Assembly: GCA_035290025.1 (NCBI GenBank)
Contig: DATDVL010000027.1
Coordinates: 1-9,862 of the forward strand
Source of the DNA: DATDVL01 sp035290025
GTDB taxonomy: Archaea; Nanobdellota; Nanobdellia; SCGC-AAA011-G17; DATDVL01
Direction of reading: 5' to 3'
Length of the DNA stretch: 9,862 nucleotides
Part shown: positions 1 through 6,581 of the stretch, piece after piece
Layout of the letters: each line of letters opens with the position of its first letter
How positions within the stretch are numbered: position 1 is the stretch's first letter
Translations under genes and position numbers: made by a program
Notes under the pieces: model-generated
Seen by the model: only the letters and a program-made list of their open reading frames with translations
Told to the model about the DNA's origin: nothing
Databases searched by the model: none

Positions 1-66
1 TCTCGGCATCTTTGCTCTTTTGAGCAAACGCTTAACCTTTTTAACTAATTTCGCCTCTTTTTCCAT
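1..66 (-). CDS. N-terminus of an unidentified basic protein (partial, runs off the left edge)
   Basis: Twenty-two codons are open from an ATG at 66-64 to the window edge, without a stop. The peptide is strongly basic, starting MEKEAKLVKKVKRLLKRA. GGAG (minus strand, at 78-75) lies 8 nt before the ATG and is a good Shine-Dalgarno site. An AT-rich box (CTATAAATAG on the minus strand, 117-126) lies further upstream, implying a leader of roughly 30 nt, unlike the leaderless genes elsewhere here. The Lys/Arg-rich amphipathic start recalls the N-termini of some archaeal transposases, but this is weak recollection and too little sequence is present to assign a function. Its codons (GTT, AAG, CGT, TTG) differ from the A-ending codons of the neighbouring purine genes, which would fit a mobile element. 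Confidence 0.5.
   Translation of the reverse strand, partial: MEKEAKLVKKVKRLLKRAKMPR
11..28. repeat. Small hairpin (7-bp arms, T4 loop) inside the partial gene
   Basis: TTTGCTC at 11-17 and GAGCAAA at 22-28 are perfect inverted arms around TTTT. It lies within codons 13-19 of the partial minus-strand gene. It may be chance, or mRNA structure near the start of that gene. Confidence 0.4.
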
Positions 67-91
67 GGAAAACACTCCAATTGTTTTCCCC

Positions 92-111
92 CGTGAGTCT
101 AACGACTCACG
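92..111. promoter_or_regulatory. Perfect 8-bp inverted repeat between divergent genes (possible operator)
   Basis: CGTGAGTC (92-99) and GACTCACG (104-111) are perfect inverted arms separated by TAAC. Relative to the minus-strand TATA-like box at 117-126, the palindrome covers the interval just before and including the predicted start of transcription of the left-edge gene. An archaeal repressor bound there would block that start. It could instead be the subterminal hairpin of a mobile element if the left-edge gene is a transposase. That it is a hairpin is certain; its role is inference. Confidence 0.45.
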
Positions 112-116
112 AGCTT

Positions 117-126
117 CTATTTATAG
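117..126 (-). promoter_or_regulatory. TATA-like box of the left-edge gene
   Basis: CTATAAATAG on the minus strand. The expected start about 26 nt downstream (near 95) would give a leader of about 30 nt containing the GGAG ribosome-binding site of the left-edge gene. Confidence 0.4.
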
Positions 127-156
127 ATTTTCAACAACGCCCCTATGAACGTAACG

Positions 157-164
157 TTTATAAA
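157..164 (+). promoter_or_regulatory. TATA box of rpsJ (uS10)
   Basis: TTTATAAA is centred about 26 nt upstream of the ATG at 187, the usual archaeal TATA-to-start distance. The mRNA would therefore begin at or near the start codon (leaderless). This decides the start of uS10: an upstream in-frame ATG at 145 lies before the TATA box. Confidence 0.65.
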
Positions 165-186
165 GCATCTTAAAGAAAACAAAACC

Positions 187-495
187 ATGCCAACAGCAAG
201 AATAAACCTCAGTTCTATAGAAATAGGAAAACTCAATCAAATATGCACATCCATTGTTGACATCGCACAAAAAACGAAAACACCACTCTCTGGACCCATC
301 CCACTACCTACCACACGACTCAAACATACCGTAAGAAAAACACCCTGTGGTAATGGAAAAGCAAGCTTCGACAATTTCGAAATGCGCATCCACAAACGAC
401 TCATCTACTTAGGCATTGATGACCGAGCACTACGACTCGTCATGCGCGTACCCATACCCGAAGGTGTACAAATAAGCATAGCAAGCGTAGAATAA
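187..495 (+). CDS. rpsJ: Small ribosomal subunit protein uS10 (archaeal type)
   Basis: This 102-aa protein is a component of the 30S head. Motifs of archaeal uS10/eukaryotic S20 are clear: KARI-like start (TARINLSS), SGPIPLPT (residues 35-42), the TVRKTPCG block (48-55), and EMRIHKRLI (65-73), ending in the usual short beta strand (VQISIAS). Length matches the family. The start at 187 was chosen because the family begins a few residues before the ARI strand, and because a TATA box 26 nt upstream predicts a leaderless mRNA; starting at 145 would add 14 unconserved residues. No SD site is seen. In many archaea uS10 follows the EF-1A gene, but here a divergent gene lies upstream and purL downstream, so the gene appears monocistronic. 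T-rich sequence at 499-507 may end the transcript. Confidence 0.95.
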   Translation: MPTARINLSSIEIGKLNQICTSIVDIAQKTKTPLSGPIPLPTTRLKHTVRKTPCGNGKASFDNFEMRIHKRLIYLGIDDRALRLVMRVPIPEGVQISIASVE

Positions 496-542
496 AACAC
501 TTTTCTTCGTCCCTCACTTGCGACAAAAAAATTATAGCAAAC

Positions 543-550
543 TTTATATT
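543..550 (+). promoter_or_regulatory. TATA box of the purLQM operon
   Basis: TTTATATT is centred 27-28 nt before the purL ATG at 574, predicting a leaderless operon mRNA. No SD site lies between it and the ATG. Confidence 0.6.
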
Positions 551-573
551 AAAAAATTTGACTACTATTCATA

Positions 574-3500
574 ATGTCAGCAACACAACTACACATTCTC
601 CCACGCATACCTGACACACGAGCAGCACTACGAAAAAAAACCATTGAAGACTTACTAGGAAAACCCGTAGACGAAGTCATTATAGCAGACACCTATACAC
701 TTGAAGGATTCACACCAGCAGTCATTACAGAAACACAAGGATTACTCACCCACCCCGTCACCGAAGAAGCACAACAAGGCATACTACAACTACCCACAAC
801 CTATGACTGGGCCATAGAAATAGGATTCCAACCAGGAGTAACTGACAATGTAGCAACAACCGTAGCAGAAATGATTATGCATAAGACACAACAACCACTC
901 ACACCAGAACATGGCGTCTACACATCACAACACACGTTCATTAGAGGAGCAAACCTCAACGAAGAAGACATGAAAAAAGTAGCAGCATTACTCGCCAACC
1001 CCCTCATCCAACGCATAGCCATAAGAACACAAACACAACAAGAACAATTACAAGAACCTCATGTACCACGCGTACGATTACCACCAACACCCGCAGTAAC
1101 CTTAGTACACATTCTCGAAGCAAACGATGATGAACTTGCGATTATAGGAAAAAAAGGCATCGCCAACATCGACGGCACACGACGAGGACCATTAGCACTT
1201 GATCTCACCTATATGCAAGCCATACAAGCACACTTCCAACACCTAGGAAGAAACCCCACAGATATAGAACTAGAATCATTAGCACAAACATGGTCAGAAC
1301 ACTGCCACCACACCATATTCGCAGACCCCATTGATAACATATCTGAAGGACTATTCCGACGATACATTACAGGAGCAACAAAAAAAATACGAGCAGCAAA
1401 ACAAGCACGAGAAGAAGACTTTTGCTTATCTGTATTTACTGATAATTCAGGAGCAATAATCTTTGACGAGAACTACCTCATAACCCATAAAGTAGAAACA
1501 CACAACAGCCCATCAGCATTAGACCCTTACGGAGGATCCATTACTGGCATTGTCGGCGTCAACAGAGACACGATAGGATTCGGCATGGGAGCACAACCAT
1601 TCGCCAATGTTTATGGATTCTGCCTCGGCAACCCTCACGACAAAAGAAGATTCTACAGAAACAAAACAGCAACGGGAACACTAGAACAAGAAATATTATC
1701 GCGAGAAGCCATCATGACAGGAGTCATCAACGGCGTCAATGTCGGAGGAAACTGCTCTGGTATACCCACAGAACAAGGATTCATGTACTTCGACGAAGAC
1801 TACGCAGGAAAACCACTCGTTTTCGTAGGAACATTAGGCATAGCACCAAGAACACTCCCTTACAAGTCCATGGACGATACCCACTACTCATGGGAAAAAC
1901 AAGCACACGCCGGAGATTACATTGTCATGGTTGGAGGAAGAGTAGGAAAAGACGGGATACACGGAGCAACATTCTCATCAGAAGCCATGGATGCTGGAAG
2001 CCCAGCAACAGCAGTACAAATAGGAGACCCAATCACTCAGAAAAAACTTAGCGATGCTATCATCAAAGAAGCACGAGACCGACGACTTTATACGAGCATC
2101 ACCGACAACGGCGCAGGAGGACTATCATGCTCCGTAGCAGAAATGGCAAAAGAATGCGGAGGATGCGAAGTTGACATTGATAAAGTACCTACCAAATACC
2201 TAGGACTAGCACCATGGGAAATATGGGTATCAGAAAGCCAAGAACGCATGACACTAGCAGTACCACCCGAAGACTATGATAATTTTGAAGCACTCATGCA
2301 ACGACGAGGTGTAGAAGCAACTGTCATCGGAACATTCACCAATAGCGGAAAAGTAATCGTCAAAAATAAAGGAACAACCATCATGGACTTAGACATCGCA
2401 TTCCTCCACGACGGATTACCACAACGACCCATGACCACAGAACCATTCACGGTTGACAACCCAGAACCACCACGACACGACCAAGAAGACCTAACACCAA
2501 CACTCTATGGCCTGCTCAAAAGCAGTAACATCGCAAGCACAGCATTCATCGCAGAACAATATGACCATGAAGTACAAGGAGGATCCGTACTCAAACCACT
2601 CCAAGGAAAAGGAAGAGTCAACGGCGACGCAGCCATTGTACGACCATTACTCCATTCACAACGAGGAGTCGTCCTCAGCCAAGGCATCAACCCCAACTAC
2701 GGAAGAATAAGCACGTATCACATGGCACAAGCAGTCATTGATATCGCCGTAAGAAAAGCATTAGCAGCAGGAGCACCTTTAGAACACTTAGCACTCCTCG
2801 ATAACTTCTGCTGGTCAAGCTCCAACGACCCCAAAAGATTACACCAACTCTTACAAGCAGTACGAGGATGCCACGACCTAGCAGTCGCTTACAAAACACC
2901 TTTCATCTCCGGCAAAGACAGCATGTACAATGACTTCAAAGGATTTGACGAAGAAGGAAGACCAGTCATTATCTCAGCACCACCAACACTCCTCATATCA
3001 GCAGTAGGCGTTATGCGCAACGTAGAACACGCAGTATCCATTGATGCAAAACAACCCGGAGACCTCGTCTACCTCTTAGGAACAACACAAGAAGAATTAG
3101 GAGGATCAGCATACTTCAGATACCTTGCAGAACAAGCAGGACTAGCACCTACACATTACACAGGCAACGATGTACCCCGCATCACTTCACCAGAAAAAAA
3201 TTACCAGCTTTATCAAGCCTACCAACGATGCTTAGAAACAGAAATCATAGCATCAGCAACTGCCGTCCACCTCGGAGGACTCGGCATAGCACTCGCACGA
3301 ACAGCCATGGCAGGAAAACTTGGCATGCATGTAGATGTTACTAATATTCCCGGAGTAGCCACCACCAACGAAGATATACTTTACTCAGAAAGTTTAGGAA
3401 GACTCGTCGTGACTATAGCACCCAACGACCAAGAAACATTTGAACAGATCCTAGAAGGACAACCTTACAAACTCCTAGGAGCAGTAAGAAGACATAACCA

Positions 3501-3591
3501 GCTTATTATACAACATGCTACACAAAAAGTTGTAGACACAACCATAGAAATCATGCTAGAACACTACCGAGCACCCTTCAGGAATTACTAA
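574..3591 (+). CDS. purL: Phosphoribosylformylglycinamidine synthase, synthetase subunit with fused PurS-like region (PurSL)
   Basis: This 1005-aa protein catalyses the ATP-dependent amidation of FGAR to FGAM in the cytoplasm, using ammonia from PurQ. Residues 1 to about 170 look like two PurS-like repeats, the second including FIRGANLNEED. The linker and catalytic halves follow: QTWSEHC (238-244), HKVETHNSPSALDPYGG (305-321), a glycine-rich block NVGGNCSGIPT, SITDNGAGGLSCS, and SESQERM of the first half, then EQYDHEVQGG, SGKDSMYNDF and GGLGIALA of the second. There is no C-terminal amidotransferase domain; PurQ is separate and starts 2 nt downstream. This fits the roughly 1000-aa PurL class, between short PurL (about 730 aa) and the 1300-aa form. 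The expected second His of the usual THNHPSA motif is Ser here; I recall this as normal for the 1000-aa class. The second half lacks an obvious DLSDGG motif (AVHLGGLG instead). Arg codons are mainly CGA and AGA. Confidence 0.95.
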   Translation: MSATQLHILPRIPDTRAALRKKTIEDLLGKPVDEVIIADTYTLEGFTPAVITETQGLLTHPVTEEAQQGILQLPTTYDWAIEIGFQPGVTDNVATTVAEMIMHKTQQPLTPEHGVYTSQHTFIRGANLNEEDMKKVAALLANPLIQRIAIRTQTQQEQLQEPHVPRVRLPPTPAVTLVHILEANDDELAIIGKKGIANIDGTRRGPLALDLTYMQAIQAHFQHLGRNPTDIELESLAQTWSEHCHHTIFADPIDNISEGLFRRYITGATKKIRAAKQAREEDFCLSVFTDNSGAIIFDENYLITHKVETHNSPSALDPYGGSITGIVGVNRDTIGFGMGAQPFANVYGFCLGNPHDKRRFYRNKTATGTLEQEILSREAIMTGVINGVNVGGNCSGIPTEQGFMYFDEDYAGKPLVFVGTLGIAPRTLPYKSMDDTHYSWEKQAHAGDYIVMVGGRVGKDGIHGATFSSEAMDAGSPATAVQIGDPITQKKLSDAIIKEARDRRLYTSITDNGAGGLSCSVAEMAKECGGCEVDIDKVPTKYLGLAPWEIWVSESQERMTLAVPPEDYDNFEALMQRRGVEATVIGTFTNSGKVIVKNKGTTIMDLDIAFLHDGLPQRPMTTEPFTVDNPEPPRHDQEDLTPTLYGLLKSSNIASTAFIAEQYDHEVQGGSVLKPLQGKGRVNGDAAIVRPLLHSQRGVVLSQGINPNYGRISTYHMAQAVIDIAVRKALAAGAPLEHLALLDNFCWSSSNDPKRLHQLLQAVRGCHDLAVAYKTPFISGKDSMYNDFKGFDEEGRPVIISAPPTLLISAVGVMRNVEHAVSIDAKQPGDLVYLLGTTQEELGGSAYFRYLAEQAGLAPTHYTGNDVPRITSPEKNYQLYQAYQRCLETEIIASATAVHLGGLGIALARTAMAGKLGMHVDVTNIPGVATTNEDILYSESLGRLVVTIAPNDQETFEQILEGQPYKLLGAVRRHNQLIIQHATQKVVDTTIEIMLEHYRAPFRNY

Positions 3592-3593
3592 CC

Positions 3594-4397
3594 ATGACAC
3601 GACCAAGAATACTCGTACTCTCCGGCTACGGAATAAACTGTGAACAGGAAACACAATTCGCATTCGAACAAGCAGAAGGACGAGCAGAAATAGTACACAT
3701 CAATGACTTACCAGGAAAAAATATTCTTGACTACCAAATACTAGCACTACCCGGAGGATTCAGCTTCGGCGACGACACGGGATCAGGAAAAGCATTCGCC
3801 CACAGACTACGAGCAACACTTCAAGACAAACTCCAAGAATTTGTAACTAGAGATAGACTCATCATCGGCATCTGCAACGGATTCCAAATACTTACCCAAC
3901 TAGGACTCGTACCTGCACTCGACGGAAATTATGACCAACCCACCGTAGCACTCACCCACAACACACAAGCACGCTACCACACACGATGGGTAGACCTAGC
4001 TATCAACCCACTCAACCCCAGCCCATGGCTACAACTCTTAGGCACCATTAGCTTACCCATAGCACACGGAGAAGGAAAATTTTATGCACCACGAGAAGTT
4101 CTTGAAAGACTCTGGACAGAAGAATTAGTAGCAGCAAATTATACTGAAGGAGAACTCTGCAAAGCACTTGACCTACCTGCAAACCCCAACGGATCACTTG
4201 ACAATATAGCAGCAATAACTAGCACTAACGGAAGAGTACTCGGCATGATGCCCCACCCAGAACGAGCCATACATATTACACAACATCCTTTATGGACACA
4301 AGACAAAGAAATTTACCGAAGAAACAAAAAATACTTCCAGCCCACAGAAGGAGAAGGACTACAACTCTTCAGAAACGGCGTGAGGCACTTCACATGA
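3594..4397 (+). CDS. purQ: Phosphoribosylformylglycinamidine synthase, glutaminase subunit PurQ
   Basis: This 267-aa class I glutamine amidotransferase supplies ammonia to PurL. The nucleophile elbow GICNGFQ (92-98) gives Cys94; His221 and Glu223 of MPHPER complete the triad. PGGFSFGDD (53-61) and IAHGEGKF (156-163) are also characteristic of PurQ. It is somewhat longer than the roughly 225-aa bacterial PurQ, with extra C-terminal residues after PHPER. It starts 2 nt after the purL stop; AGGA about 10 nt before the ATG is a plausible SD site. Its stop overlaps the purM start (ATGA at 4394-4397), so the three genes are probably co-transcribed and translationally coupled. Confidence 0.95.
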   Translation: MTRPRILVLSGYGINCEQETQFAFEQAEGRAEIVHINDLPGKNILDYQILALPGGFSFGDDTGSGKAFAHRLRATLQDKLQEFVTRDRLIIGICNGFQILTQLGLVPALDGNYDQPTVALTHNTQARYHTRWVDLAINPLNPSPWLQLLGTISLPIAHGEGKFYAPREVLERLWTEELVAANYTEGELCKALDLPANPNGSLDNIAAITSTNGRVLGMMPHPERAIHITQHPLWTQDKEIYRRNKKYFQPTEGEGLQLFRNGVRHFT

Positions 4398-5833
4398 ATG
4401 ACAATTACTTAGCAGACGTTATACAACGAGGAGACGAAGGATCACAACTCTTAGCACGACTCACCGAACCAACACGAAGAAATAATACTCACACAAGAAC
4501 TATCAGCAGCGGCATGAACAGCATAGCAGTCCTTGACATACCAGAACAGTATGATGTCGTTGTCCACTCAGCAACCGGTGACCCTGCATTAACAGACCCA
4601 GCAGCATACACAGCAAGCATGGTTGAAAGACTCGTAGAAAAAGCATTGGCCCTTAAAGCACGACCACTAGCATTCGCCAACGTTATAGACACACCCCAAG
4701 GAGACTTATCACTCCTAGAAATCATAGGAACAACACTCCAAAAAGAAGCAGACCAACACCAGCTTTCCATCCTCAACGGAGAAAACGCCATCCTAGGAGA
4801 ACGCATAAGGCAAGCAAATGTTTCAGGAACCATGATCAGTCTCCTACCAAGAATACAACACTCCCACCCCGCAAAACTTTTCTATGAAGGAACTACTTAT
4901 GCTGTCTTCCCCCACGAAGGAAAACCAGTTTATATCAACTCAGACGGCGTAGGAACAAAAACAGCATTCTACGAAATGCTTGCAGCACTAGGAATCGAAC
5001 CATCCATAGAACTAGCACTCGCAGACTCCTTAGCTATGAAACTGGATGACGCAGTAAAACTAGCAGCAACACCCAAAGTCGTCGCTGATACCTTAGAATA
5101 CGACGGAGACATTACACCCCACGAATTACGATTACAAAACGCGATTATACGTCATCAACAACAACTCGGCATAACCTATATTTTTGACATGGAAAACATC
5201 GGCAGAAGACTCCAAGGATTAACACCCTTCACGTACAACCTCGGAGGATCAGTCGTCAGCACCATTGACGAAGAACGACTACACAACCCACCACGACCAC
5301 AAGCAGGAGACACACTCATAGCCATCAGAGGACAACCCAACCCACGAAGCAACGGCATCACCGCAAAAAGAAGAGCCATGGCAGAAAACTATGGAAAACA
5401 ATGGTGGACAACACCTGAAGGAAAAACATTTTTACAATTTCTCGCAACACCATCAACCATATTCTACCCTGTCTTCGCACAACTCTTAACAGAAGGAACA
5501 GCAACCAGCGTCTACCACCTGAGTGGAGGAGCCTATGAAGGAAAACTTGCACGACCACTAGCACGACAAGGACTCCACGGCATATTATCACGACCTTACA
5601 AACCCGACGAACGAGAAATACGACTAGCACACCTTTCGGGAAAAACAACAAGAGATGTTTATGCACAATGGCCCATGGGCAACGAAGGATTCATCACTAC
5701 CAATGACCCAGCAAAAGCGTTAGCAACACTCCAAGCACACGGACTCGAAGGAAAAATAGCAGGAAGAGTATTTAACGACGGTGTTCATGGTTTGACACTT
5801 AAAGCCTACGACGGGACAGTTATCACCTATTAA
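4394..5833 (+). CDS. purM: Divergent, enlarged PurM-like AIR synthase with a duplicated N-terminal domain
   Basis: This 479-aa protein probably catalyses ATP-dependent ring closure of FGAM to AIR, the step after PurLQ. Classical PurM has about 345 aa. Residues 40-150 align by eye with the PurM N-terminal domain: the DGVGTK position is replaced (SATGDPAL, 59-66), but the counterpart of GGETAEMPG is kept as NGENAILGE (128-136), followed by VSGTMISLL. Residues 178-292 look like a second copy: YINSDGVGTK (180-189) is intact, but the GGETA position reads FDMENIGRR (264-272), followed by YNLGGSVVST. One C-terminal domain follows: GDTLIAIRG and PRSNGIT (305-323), HLSGGAYEG (375-383), MGNEGF (428-433), KIAGRV (454-459). 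The ATG at 4394 overlaps the purQ stop, with GAGG 8 nt upstream; an upstream in-frame ATG at 4292 lies deep in purQ and is rejected. PurM identity rests on these motifs and operon position; the duplication is inferred. Confidence 0.8.
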   Translation: MNDNYLADVIQRGDEGSQLLARLTEPTRRNNTHTRTISSGMNSIAVLDIPEQYDVVVHSATGDPALTDPAAYTASMVERLVEKALALKARPLAFANVIDTPQGDLSLLEIIGTTLQKEADQHQLSILNGENAILGERIRQANVSGTMISLLPRIQHSHPAKLFYEGTTYAVFPHEGKPVYINSDGVGTKTAFYEMLAALGIEPSIELALADSLAMKLDDAVKLAATPKVVADTLEYDGDITPHELRLQNAIIRHQQQLGITYIFDMENIGRRLQGLTPFTYNLGGSVVSTIDEERLHNPPRPQAGDTLIAIRGQPNPRSNGITAKRRAMAENYGKQWWTTPEGKTFLQFLATPSTIFYPVFAQLLTEGTATSVYHLSGGAYEGKLARPLARQGLHGILSRPYKPDEREIRLAHLSGKTTRDVYAQWPMGNEGFITTNDPAKALATLQAHGLEGKIAGRVFNDGVHGLTLKAYDGTVITY

Positions 5834-5850
5834 AGCAGCTAATAGCAACC

Positions 5851-5858
5851 TTTAAAAG
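5851..5858 (+). promoter_or_regulatory. TATA box of the tRNA-Ser gene
   Basis: TTTAAAAG is centred about 29 nt before the first tRNA base. It suggests the tRNA has its own promoter rather than relying on readthrough from purM. Confidence 0.45.
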
Positions 5859-5913
5859 AAAAGTTTTCTCCAACTAATTCATTGCCGCAGTCGCATAATC
5901 CGGTATTGCACTA

Positions 5914-5929
5914 ACCGAAAAGGGTGAAG
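5914..5929 (+). other. tRNA intron 1 (16 nt, after position 29)
   Basis: This insertion splits the 5' strand of the anticodon stem. A bulge-helix-bulge-like fold is possible: 5915-5916 pairs with 5922-5923, 5909-5911 (CAC) pairs with 5924-5926 (GTG), and the 5908/5927 position is G-A. This leaves 3-nt bulges at 5912-5914 and 5928-5930, with both cuts after the second bulge base, as the archaeal splicing endonuclease prefers. It must be removed before the anticodon stem can form. Confidence 0.65.
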
Positions 5930-5937
5930 GCCTGGAA

Positions 5938-5949
5938 CCTGTGCGAGAG
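5938..5949 (+). other. tRNA intron 2 (12 nt, position 37/38)
   Basis: This is the standard archaeal intron site, just 3' of the anticodon. A relaxed bulge-helix-bulge can form: 5932-5935 (CTGG) opposite 5944-5947 (CGAG), three of four positions paired, with 3-nt bulges 5936-5938 and 5948-5950. At 12 nt it would be near the lower size limit I know for archaeal tRNA introns. Confidence 0.65.
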
Positions 5950-6060
5950 AGCTAGACCTGCAAAGGTATCACGGTTCAAATCCGTGCTGCGGCGTTCATT
6001 ATTTTATGTAGAAAAAAGAGAAACACAAAATGCGGTATAATGATCTTAACGTTCTAAAGC

Positions 6061-6068
6061 CTTAAAAA
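6061..6068 (+). promoter_or_regulatory. TATA-like box of the wHTH gene at 6092
   Basis: CTTAAAAA is centred 27-28 nt before the ATG at 6092, again implying a leaderless mRNA. The rest of 5995-6060 is AT-rich sequence with no feature I can name. Confidence 0.45.
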
Positions 6069-6091
6069 CTACTTTTTTTGAGTATTCTTAT

Positions 6092-6457
6092 ATGGCAAGA
6101 CAAGAATCGTGGCAACGAGTGCATTATACCTATCAACCTTTTAGTAGCAAGGTGTTTACTGTCATAACTAGATTGGGAGAAGGAAATTTAACTGATGTTG
6201 CAGACGGAAGTGGATTTGGAGGTTGGGAGCATTATTCCGGCGCACTAGACTTTTTAATAGAAAATGGATATGCTATTTTAACTCACATTGCAGAAACAAG
6301 AACTGAAAGAGAAAGAGCGACTATTAGTCTATCTGAAAAAGGCAGAACACTTTACGACCGACTTAAGAATTTAGTAAAAAAAGAAATTGAGGACATAACA
6401 CCAGTGTTAGAGTCTGAGCTTGAAAGGATGACAACGACTGAGAATCCTATTCACTAA
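6092..6457 (+). CDS. Small winged-helix DNA-binding protein (MarR/PadR-like)
   Basis: This 121-aa protein has a winged-helix layout: a first helix FSSKVFTVITRLG (18-30), then LTDVADGSGFGGWEHYSGALDFLIENGYAIL (helices 2 and 3), a wing with TRTERERATISLSEKGRTLYDRL, and a basic/acidic C-terminal helix (LKNLVKKEIED) that could be a dimerisation helix. The pattern ISLSEKGRTLYDRL is typical of the second wing strand and following helix in MarR/PadR-like archaeal regulators. It probably acts as a cytoplasmic transcription factor; its target is unknown. It is monocistronic, with its own TATA-like box and no SD site. Its codons (AGA, TTA, ACT) are more AT-rich than those of the purine genes. The exact family is uncertain. 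Confidence 0.65.
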   Translation: MARQESWQRVHYTYQPFSSKVFTVITRLGEGNLTDVADGSGFGGWEHYSGALDFLIENGYAILTHIAETRTERERATISLSEKGRTLYDRLKNLVKKEIEDITPVLESELERMTTTENPIH

Positions 6458-6485
6458 TAATTGGTTCTCAAAAAACTTACACTGT

Positions 6486-6541
6486 ACTATTTTTAACGCT
6501 TTCTTGAAGCTTAAAGAGTTAATTAAAGAAAAATATTTTTT
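6486..6541. terminator. T-rich/A-rich tracts between convergent genes (possible terminators)
   Basis: The 124-base gap between the convergent wHTH genes (6458-6581) holds no gene. TATTTTTAAC at 6487-6496 follows the + strand gene. On the minus strand, T-runs (complement of AAAAATATTTTTT around 6529-6541) follow the gene at 6582. Archaeal RNA polymerase stops at T-tracts without requiring a hairpin. No strong stem was seen. Confidence 0.35.
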
Positions 6542-6581
6542 CAGTAACCTCTCCAAAAAGCCATACGAAACTCAGAAAATC

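Larger units (their letters stand above)
5884..5994 (+). tRNA. tRNA-Ser(GGA), class II, interrupted by two introns
   Basis: The acceptor arms GCCGCAG (5884-5890) and CTGCGGC (5987-5993) pair perfectly, with discriminator G at 5994 as expected for Ser. The D arm has G18G19 (5902-5903), A14 and A21. The T arm is CACGG / TTCAAAT / CCGTG (5970-5986). The variable arm ACCT-GCAA-AGGT (5956-5967) marks a class II tRNA. Sixty bases lie between the D and T stems where about 32 are expected. Removing 5914-5929 and 5938-5949 gives a perfect anticodon arm: stem CTAGC / GCTAG around loop CTGGAAA, with anticodon GGA at 5934-5936. The mature product is 83 nt. The insertions fall between tRNA positions 29/30 (non-canonical) and 37/38 (the usual archaeal site). 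CCA is not encoded. The tRNA arms are seen directly; the intron boundaries were derived by hand. Confidence 0.85.

Noticed and set aside
145..186. Upstream ATG at 145 as the uS10 start
   Set aside because: It precedes the TATA box at 157-164, and the 14 added residues are not part of the family.
2274..2710. Three open frames of 61-67 codons within purL on both strands
   Set aside because: purL is unmistakable here; the frames are out-of-frame or antisense shadows with no motifs or promoters.
4292..4393. Upstream in-frame ATG at 4292 as the purM start
   Set aside because: It lies 106 bases inside purQ and encodes an Arg/Lys-rich shadow of purQ; the ATGA overlap at 4394 is the normal coupled start.
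4489..5666. Antisense open frames inside purM (4489-4833, 5176-5379, 5358-5666)
   Set aside because: Low-complexity products caused by the A-ending codon bias of purM; no start signals.
5955..5969. Anticodon GCA (Cys) within CTGCAAA
   Set aside because: The flanks form ACCT/AGGT around GCAA, which is a class II variable arm; no 5-bp anticodon stem fits there.
5884..5994. Single-intron reading of the tRNA using stem CTAAC (5911-5915) with GCTAG (5951-5955)
   Set aside because: It leaves an A-C mismatch in the middle of the stem, and no 7-nt loop with T at position 33 can be made. The two-intron reading gives a perfect stem and a standard Ser loop.
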